NCBI GenBank assembly: GCA_937914775.1
Contig: CALDNB010000267.1
Location: 1-11,487 of the forward strand
Source: an uncultured Clostridia bacterium
GTDB lineage: Bacteria; Bacillota; Clostridia; Monoglobales; Firm-18
Length of the DNA: 11,487 bases
Reading direction: 5' to 3'
Shown here: piece by piece, positions 6,533-11,487 of the stretch
Numbering within the stretch: the first letter of the stretch is position 1
Layout of the letters: each line of letters starts with the position of its first letter
Made by a program: the position numbers and the translations under genes
Notes under the pieces: model-generated
Databases searched by the model: none
The model's input: only the letters and a program-made list of their open reading frames with translations
Told to the model about the DNA's origin: nothing

Positions 6533-8944
6533 ATGAAACTAACTCAGGAAGCAGGACTTAATTTATTAAACAACGAATGTATGGAAAATTTCGGATGCAC
6601 AATTAAAGACGCATCTGAAATACAGGTGTATAAAGCACTATGTAAAGCAGTAAAAAGCCTTCTTACTAAAAAATACGCTGATTTTAACAGCGACGTGGTA
6701 GAAAAATGCGGTAAACAAGTTTACTATATGTCAATGGAATTTTTAGTTGGTACTTCTCTTAAAAACAACCTTTACAATTTAGGGGTTGCTAATGTTTTTG
6801 AAAAAGTGCTTTCAAAATACGGCTTTGACATTGAAAAATTATATGCTTTAGAACCTGACGCAGGTCTTGGAAACGGAGGTCTTGGAAGACTTGCATCTTG
6901 CTACATGGACTCCTGCACAAGTGTTGGAATTCCTGCTACGGGTTTTTCAATCAGATATGAATTTGGTATCTTTAAGCAGAAAATTGTTGACGGCTGGCAG
7001 ATGGAGTTCCCTGATGACTGGTTGTCTATGGGCGACGTATGGCTTAACTGCAGAGAAGATGACAGTATAGAAGTAAAATTCGGCGGTATTGCTCAGGAAT
7101 CTTTTGAAAATGGAAATTATAAAGTAGAACACAAGGATTACATTTCCGTTATGGCTGTACCTTACGACTTATTTATTTCAGGGCACAACAGCGAAGCAGT
7201 TAACAAACTTGTTTTATGGAGTGCAAAATCACCAAACAGAATTGATATGTCTGCATTTTCAAGAGGTGATTATGCAAAAGCATTAGAGCAAAACACAATA
7301 GCAGAAGTAATTTCGAAAGTACTATACCCTGCTGACGAGCACATTGAGGGCAAGACCTTAAGATTAAGACAACAGTATTTCTTTGTTTCTGCATCACTTC
7401 AAAGTGTTGTTAAGGCTCACTACAAAAAATACAAAACTCTTGACAATTTTGCAGATTTAGCGGCTATTCATATTAACGACACACATCCTGCTTTATGTGT
7501 TCCTGAATTAATGAGAATTCTTATGGACGAATACGGCTACGGCTGGGATCAGGCGTGGGATATTACCACTAAAACTTTGTCATATACAAACCATACAGTT
7601 ATGAGCGAAGCCTTAGAAAGATGGAATATGCACTTGTTTAACCAGCAGTTGCCACGTATTTACCAGATAGTATGTGAAATCAACAGACGCTTAAATGAAC
7701 TGTTAAACAGCAAATATCCAGGTGACATTCCTAAAATTGAATATATGTCAGTTATTGCAAACGGCGAAGTTAGAATGGCAAACCTTTGTCTTGCTTGTTG
7801 TCATAGCGTAAACGGTGTATCAAAATTACATTCTGAAATTTTAAAGCAGTCTATTTTTAATGATTATTACAACATTATGCCTGATAAATTTTTGAATGTA
7901 ACAAACGGTATTGCATACAGAAGATGGCTTTGTCAGTCTAATCCTCTCCTTACCGATTATTTAAAAGAATTAATCGGTAACGGATTTATAAAAGATGCTA
8001 CAAAGTTAGAAAAACTAATGGATTACTATGATGACAAAGAAGTGCTTAATAAATTAAGTGAAATCAAGCATCAGAACAAACTTCGTCTTGCTAAATATAT
8101 TGAAGAGGTTAACGGAATTAAGGTTAATCCAGATTCAATATTTGACGTGCAGATTAAGAGACTTCACGAATACAAAAGACAACTTTTAAATGTTTTGCAT
8201 ATTATTTATCTTTACAATAAATTAAAAGAAAATCCTAATCTTGACATACCGCCAAGAACATTCATTTTTGCGGCAAAAGCGTCAAGCGGTTATTTAATGG
8301 CTAAACAGATTATAAGGTTAATTCACGCCGTTGCAGATGTTGTTAACTCCGACCTTGACATTGGCGGTAAAATCAAAGTTGTATTTATTGAAGATTATAA
8401 GGTTTCTCTTGCAGAAATTATTATTCCTGCTGCCGACATTTCAGAACAGATTTCAATTGCAGGTAAAGAAGCATCAGGAACCGGTAATATGAAACTTATG
8501 ATTAACGGTGCAGTTACAATCGGTACAATGGACGGTGCCAATGTTGAGATTTTTGAACAGGTAGGAGAAGAAAATATGTTCCTGTTCGGTCTGTCATCAC
8601 AAGAGGTTGAGGAGTTATGGAGAAGAGGTTACCACCCACAAGACTTCTATAACAGCAATCCTGAACTTAAAAAAGTGGTTGATATGCTTGACAATGGTGC
8701 TTTAGGCACAGCCTTTACAGATATCAAAAACTCATTACTAAACGGTAATTACGGTGTTGCAGATGCTTATATGACACTTGCTGATTTTGACTCTTATGTT
8801 AAGGCGCACCAGAGAGTGTCCGAAACATACAAAGACCAGAAGAAGTTTAACAATATGTCACTGGTAAACATTGCTAAAGCGGGAATTTTCTCATCTGATC
8901 GTTCAGTTAAAGAATACGCAAAAAATATTTGGAATATAAAGTGA
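6533..8944 (+). CDS. glgP: glycogen/maltodextrin phosphorylase GlgP (GT35)
   Basis: 803 residues, in the normal range for bacterial GT35 phosphorylases. It uses phosphate to release glucose-1-phosphate from alpha-1,4-glucan chain ends, with pyridoxal phosphate as cofactor. Visible motifs are LEPDAGLGNGGLGRLASCYM, HINDTHPALCVPELMRIL, NHTVMSEALERW, VTNGIAYRRWL, QIKRLHEYKRQLLN, and the pyridoxal-phosphate site EASGTGNMK (646-654), in which K654 should form the Schiff base. IGTMDGANVEI follows. Substrate preference for glycogen over maltodextrin cannot be read from sequence alone, but the operon favours glycogen. It starts 2 nt after glgA, and the GH13 gene begins 4 nt after its stop. A 10-bp inverted repeat lies inside at 7950-7980. 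Confidence 0.96.
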   Translation: MKLTQEAGLNLLNNECMENFGCTIKDASEIQVYKALCKAVKSLLTKKYADFNSDVVEKCGKQVYYMSMEFLVGTSLKNNLYNLGVANVFEKVLSKYGFDIEKLYALEPDAGLGNGGLGRLASCYMDSCTSVGIPATGFSIRYEFGIFKQKIVDGWQMEFPDDWLSMGDVWLNCREDDSIEVKFGGIAQESFENGNYKVEHKDYISVMAVPYDLFISGHNSEAVNKLVLWSAKSPNRIDMSAFSRGDYAKALEQNTIAEVISKVLYPADEHIEGKTLRLRQQYFFVSASLQSVVKAHYKKYKTLDNFADLAAIHINDTHPALCVPELMRILMDEYGYGWDQAWDITTKTLSYTNHTVMSEALERWNMHLFNQQLPRIYQIVCEINRRLNELLNSKYPGDIPKIEYMSVIANGEVRMANLCLACCHSVNGVSKLHSEILKQSIFNDYYNIMPDKFLNVTNGIAYRRWLCQSNPLLTDYLKELIGNGFIKDATKLEKLMDYYDDKEVLNKLSEIKHQNKLRLAKYIEEVNGIKVNPDSIFDVQIKRLHEYKRQLLNVLHIIYLYNKLKENPNLDIPPRTFIFAAKASSGYLMAKQIIRLIHAVADVVNSDLDIGGKIKVVFIEDYKVSLAEIIIPAADISEQISIAGKEASGTGNMKLMINGAVTIGTMDGANVEIFEQVGEENMFLFGLSSQEVEELWRRGYHPQDFYNSNPELKKVVDMLDNGALGTAFTDIKNSLLNGNYGVADAYMTLADFDSYVKAHQRVSETYKDQKKFNNMSLVNIAKAGIFSSDRSVKEYAKNIWNIK
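7950..7980 (+). repeat. inverted repeat inside glgP
   Basis: TTACCGATTA (7950-7959) and TAATCGGTAA (7971-7980) are perfect 10-bp arms around an 11-nt A/T-rich loop. The element lies in coding sequence with no following T-run, so it is not an intrinsic terminator. It could fold in mRNA or be chance. Confidence 0.4.
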
Positions 8945-8948
8945 TATA

Positions 8949-10634
8949 ATGCGAATTTTATACAACAGCAAAGATTTAAAATTTAAAAAACCTTTTGGTT
9001 GTGTACGGGAAAATGAAAATTGTGAGATTTCCGTGCATATACCTGTAACAGTAAACACATTATCCGTAAGACTTGTTCTTACGGATGATTGCGGTTTGTG
9101 CGAAAAATTTGATTTTGCCAAAAGCGGACAATATGAAATGTACGAAATATTTACCTGTAATTTCAGTATTAAAAAAACAGGTCTTTATTTCTATTACTTT
9201 GAAATTGATGGGAAAGAATCAAGTTTTCGGCTTTTTAAATACGGGTACAGCGATACTAATATTGAAGACGGGGATATGTGGCAGATTTCCTGCATACCTA
9301 GCGATTATAAAACTCCCGAAAGATTTAAGGGCGGAGTTATGTACCAGATTTTCCCCGACAGATTTAACGCTTACGGGCAGTGTGATTTATCGGAAAAATT
9401 ACAGCCTTTTACAGTTCACCAGAACAAAAATGATATTCCTGAACATTTGCCAAATCAGTACGGTGAAATTACAAACAGCGACTTTTTTGGCGGTAATTTA
9501 AAAGGAATAGAGGAAAAACTTGATTATTTAAAAGATTTAGGCGTTAGAATTATATATTTAAATCCTGTTTTTAAAGCATACTCAAATCACAGATACGATA
9601 CTTACGATTACAAAACCATTGACCCTATGCTTGGAACTTACGATGATTTTGTAAATCTTTGCAAAAGTGCAAAAGAGGTTGGCATAAGCATAATTTTAGA
9701 CGGGGTATTTTCTCACACGGGAAGCAACAGTATTTATTTCAATGACGCGGTTACCAATCCCCAGTCCCAGTACAAAGAGTGGTATCAGTTTAAAAACTAT
9801 CCAAATGAATATGACTGTTGGTGGGGAATAAAGACCCTTCCTAATGTTAACGAAATGACCCCCTCTTATATTGATTACATCATAACGGGTGAAGACAGCG
9901 TTATTAAGTACTGGTTAGATGCAGGAGCAGGTGGTTTTCGTCTTGATGTAGCAGACGAACTTCCGGACGAATTTATATATTTATTACGGAAACGGGTAAA
10001 AGAGATAAATCCCGAGGCAATAGTAATAGGGGAAGTGTGGGAGGATGCTTCAAACAAAGAAAGTTACGGAGTAAGAAGAAGATATTTTACAGGCCCCGAA
10101 CTTGATACTGTTATGAATTATCCCTTTAAAAACAGTATATTGGACTATGTTTTAAATAACATTTCAGGTGAGCAGTTTTCTAAAAACATTATGACAATTG
10201 TTGAAAACTATCCTAAAGATTCAGTAGATTGTTTAATGAACAGTATTTCTACTCACGATACAGTAAGGGCTCTTACTTTTCTTGGCAACCAAAAAGAACT
10301 TCTTAAAACCGCAATGTTTTTACAGTTTGTTCTTCCCGGGATTACATGCATATATTACGGTGACGAGATAGGTATGGAGGGCGGCAGAGACCCCTTTAAC
10401 AGAGGTTACTTTAAATGGGACTGTATTGATAACGACTTGCTTTCTTATGTAAAAAGTTTAGCAGAAATTAAAAATAAATACACGCAGTTACAGACGGGAA
10501 ATGTTAATGTTTACTGTGAAGATGATGTTTTATACATTAAAAGAGATAATTTGCTTTGCATAGTAAACGGAAAAGCAGAAGATGGCGAAACTATATTTAA
10601 TTACAGGGGCTTGATTATTAAATGGACAGACTGA
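8949..10634 (+). CDS. intracellular GH13 alpha-glucan hydrolase (neopullulanase/maltodextrinase-like)
   Basis: 561 residues. An N-terminal beta-rich region (about 1-115) resembles the starch-binding or N-domain of neopullulanase/cyclomaltodextrinase-type enzymes. The GH13 barrel follows, from VMYQIFPDRF (about 130-139) and DFFGGNLKGIEEKLDYLKDLG. All four catalytic regions are intact: ILDGVFSHTG (D251, H256), GGFRLDVADE with nucleophile D333, IGEVW with acid/base E362, and STHDT with D437. No signal peptide or membrane segment is seen, so it should act in the cytoplasm, probably on limit dextrins or maltodextrins left by GlgP. Alpha-1,4 versus alpha-1,6 specificity cannot be fixed by eye. The ATG is 4 nt after glgP with only a weak ribosome-binding site, suggesting coupled reinitiation. 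The end overlaps the methyltransferase gene by 13 nt. Confidence 0.85.
   Translation: MRILYNSKDLKFKKPFGCVRENENCEISVHIPVTVNTLSVRLVLTDDCGLCEKFDFAKSGQYEMYEIFTCNFSIKKTGLYFYYFEIDGKESSFRLFKYGYSDTNIEDGDMWQISCIPSDYKTPERFKGGVMYQIFPDRFNAYGQCDLSEKLQPFTVHQNKNDIPEHLPNQYGEITNSDFFGGNLKGIEEKLDYLKDLGVRIIYLNPVFKAYSNHRYDTYDYKTIDPMLGTYDDFVNLCKSAKEVGISIILDGVFSHTGSNSIYFNDAVTNPQSQYKEWYQFKNYPNEYDCWWGIKTLPNVNEMTPSYIDYIITGEDSVIKYWLDAGAGGFRLDVADELPDEFIYLLRKRVKEINPEAIVIGEVWEDASNKESYGVRRRYFTGPELDTVMNYPFKNSILDYVLNNISGEQFSKNIMTIVENYPKDSVDCLMNSISTHDTVRALTFLGNQKELLKTAMFLQFVLPGITCIYYGDEIGMEGGRDPFNRGYFKWDCIDNDLLSYVKSLAEIKNKYTQLQTGNVNVYCEDDVLYIKRDNLLCIVNGKAEDGETIFNYRGLIIKWTD
9059..9089 (+). repeat. hairpin near the 5' end of the GH13 gene
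   Basis: ATCCGTAAG (9062-9070) and CTTACGGAT (9078-9086) are perfect 9-bp arms around the 7-nt loop ACTTGTT. The stem extends to 12 pairs (9059-9089) through one G-U pair. It lies about 110 nt after the start codon. There is no T-run behind it, so it is not a standard terminator. It could affect mRNA stability downstream of glgP, but it may be coincidental. Confidence 0.45.
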
Positions 10635-11341
10635 TAAAGATTTTAAACAGTGAAAATTTAATATACGGTGTATTGTCAAACAAAAGAAATGCAGTTACCC
10701 CATATAAAAAGGTAACTGTTTCGCCATTTTTATCTAAAGGCGAAACAATGTATCAGTTTGAAAGTTTTGATGAAAAAAAGGCGTATCAGCAAAACTGTAA
10801 AGATTTTAAAGAGAAACTTCTTGAAACTTTACCCTTATACAAGAATTTTTCATTGTTTACGGACAAGCATGATTATCAGATACTTGTTGGTAAAAAAGGC
10901 AACCTTAATATTAAAAGCAGTAATCCTACAAAAAGTATGTCAATAGATGGGCACAACAAAAGTAAGAATTACTATTTTAAAGATGGTGTTACATACGATT
11001 TTTTAGTAAGTCTTGGCATTTCTACACCCGACGGTAAAATTAAGCCAACAAAATACAACAAATTTGTTCAGATAAACAGGTATATTGAAATATTGGGCAA
11101 CAGTATAAAAGAACTTGATTTCGGCAAAAAAATCACCATTGTTGATTTTGGTTGCGGAAAAGCATATCTTACTTTTGCACTATACTATTTTATTACTAAC
11201 GAAACAAAAAAGAAGGTTGAAGTAATAGGAATAGATTTAAAAGAAGATGTAATCAAAGACTGTACAAAACTTGCAAGTGAACTTGGTTATAACGGAATGA
11301 GATTTATAAACGGCGATATCAACGATTTTAATGGAGATAAG
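10622..11341 (+). CDS. class I SAM-dependent methyltransferase, truncated by a sequence junction
   Basis: About 240 residues of a methyltransferase in the Methyltransf_31-like group, whose full-length relatives are roughly 390 residues. The N-terminal region (1-165) matches the family layout: VTPYKKVTVSPFLSKGETMYQFE, HNKSKNYYF, FLVSLGI, KYNKFVQINRYIE. The Rossmann domain follows with SAM motif I IVDFGCGKAYLTF (173-185) and motif II VIGIDLKED with acidic D205. Reading continues through FINGDINDFNGDK and then changes, without a stop, into unrelated activase-like sequence, so the remaining catalytic half is missing. Substrate is unknown. The ATG overlaps the GH13 gene by 13 nt, with AGGGG 12 nt upstream. 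An ATG at 10748 has AAAGG 7 nt upstream but would remove conserved N-terminal sequence. Confidence 0.75.
10692..10718 (+). repeat. hairpin 1 of a tandem pair in the methyltransferase gene
   Basis: CAGTTACC (10692-10699) and GGTAACTG (10711-10718) are perfect 8-bp arms around an 11-nt A-rich loop. The element is within coding sequence and abuts the next hairpin. Confidence 0.45.
10718..10746 (+). repeat. hairpin 2 of a tandem pair in the methyltransferase gene
   Basis: GTTTCGCC (10718-10725) and GGCGAAAC (10739-10746) are perfect 8-bp arms around a 13-nt A/T-rich loop. It shares the G at 10718 with hairpin 1 and ends one base before an in-frame ATG at 10748. No T-run follows, so neither hairpin is an intrinsic terminator. 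Confidence 0.45.
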
Positions 11342-11350
11342 CTCATTTCC
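11330..11350. other. probable chimeric junction
   Basis: Homology, base composition and codon usage all change here within about 20 nt, between the codons for FNGDK and those for LISGN. No repeat, attachment site or insertion-sequence end is visible at the boundary. Assembly artefact is the simplest reading; illegitimate recombination is the alternative. Confidence 0.6.
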
Positions 11351-11487
11351 GGTAACCGCTGCGAACGCGGTGCCGATGTGAAAATCAAAAAAAGCGATAT
11401 TCCGAATCTCTTTGATTATAAATACAAACGCCTTTTCAACTACACTTCTCTGAAAGCGGAAGATGCCAAACGCGGCACCATCGGTGT
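11342..11487 (+). CDS. fragment of a 2-hydroxyglutaryl-CoA dehydratase activator (large activase), in frame with the methyltransferase
   Basis: 48 codons open to the window edge. ISGNRCERGADV, PNLFDYKYKRLFNY and AKRGTIGV match the interior of the large (about 1,400-residue) BadF/BadG/BcrA/BcrD-type CoA-dehydratase activase proteins, in the linker between the second ATPase module and the DUF2229-type region. Family members there typically read SGNRCE.G, then N-L-(F/Y)-x-Y-K-x-x-L-(F/L)-x-Y, then RG-(T/K)-(I/V)-G-I-P-R. The segment has no start of its own and is joined in frame to the methyltransferase. Its GC is about 46%, against about 30% just before, and all four Arg codons are CGC where the methyltransferase uses AGA and AGG. 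It most likely comes from another locus or genome. Recognition is from memory of the family; a protein search would settle it. Confidence 0.65.

Noticed and set aside
8942..8951. TGATATAAT just before the GH13 gene resembles an extended -10 promoter element.
   Set aside because: There is no -35 match 16-18 nt upstream, and the transcript would start inside the GH13 coding sequence after its ATG. It is better explained by the TGA stop and start codon context.
9073..9501. A 142-codon open frame in another frame inside the GH13 gene.
   Set aside because: It overlaps a gene with intact GH13 motifs, has no recognisable domain or ribosome-binding site, and is a by-product of the real frame.
10622..11487. 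A genuine methyltransferase-activase fusion enzyme.
   Set aside because: The join cuts the methyltransferase fold in half and enters the activase mid-protein, with simultaneous shifts in GC and codon usage. A chimeric junction explains this better than a functional fusion.

Overview
The window is AT-rich (about 30-37% GC by eye, Arg mostly AGA) and every gene reads on the + strand. The gene content and order point to a low-GC Firmicute, most likely an uncultured or gut-type Clostridia. The evidence is a YqzL-like small ORF next to recO, followed by a glgB-glgC-glgD-glgA-glgP block of the Bacillus/Clostridium type. GlgD, the non-catalytic partner of GlgC, is characteristic of Firmicutes.

Layout: bases 1-48 may hold the last codons of an upstream gene. 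A YqzL-like ORF (49-195, TTG start) overlaps the start of recO (161-892). After 17 nt comes a compact glycogen operon: glgB branching enzyme (910-2772), glgC ADP-glucose pyrophosphorylase (2756-3940), glgD (3954-5069), glgA glycogen synthase (5085-6530), glgP phosphorylase (6533-8944) and an intracellular GH13 alpha-glucan hydrolase (8949-10634). A class I SAM-dependent methyltransferase begins at 10622. No intergenic gap exceeds 17 nt, no intrinsic terminator is visible, and there are no RNA genes, CRISPR arrays or mobile elements.

How the genes work together: GlgC (with GlgD) makes ADP-glucose from glucose-1-phosphate, GlgA polymerises it into alpha-1,4-glucan and GlgB adds alpha-1,6 branches. 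GlgP removes glucose-1-phosphate from chain ends, and the GH13 enzyme probably hydrolyses the limit dextrins or maltodextrins that GlgP leaves. Synthesis and breakdown are therefore encoded on one likely transcript, apparently joined to recO.

The main anomaly is at the right end. At about 11,340 the methyltransferase reading frame changes without a stop into a segment that looks like the interior of a large 2-hydroxyglutaryl-CoA dehydratase activator (BadF/BcrA-type activase). GC rises from about 30% to about 46% and all four Arg codons become CGC. I read this as a chimeric assembly join or a recombination scar, not a natural fusion protein. Apart from this the region is a conventional glycogen operon, and I see no clear evidence of a new biological system.
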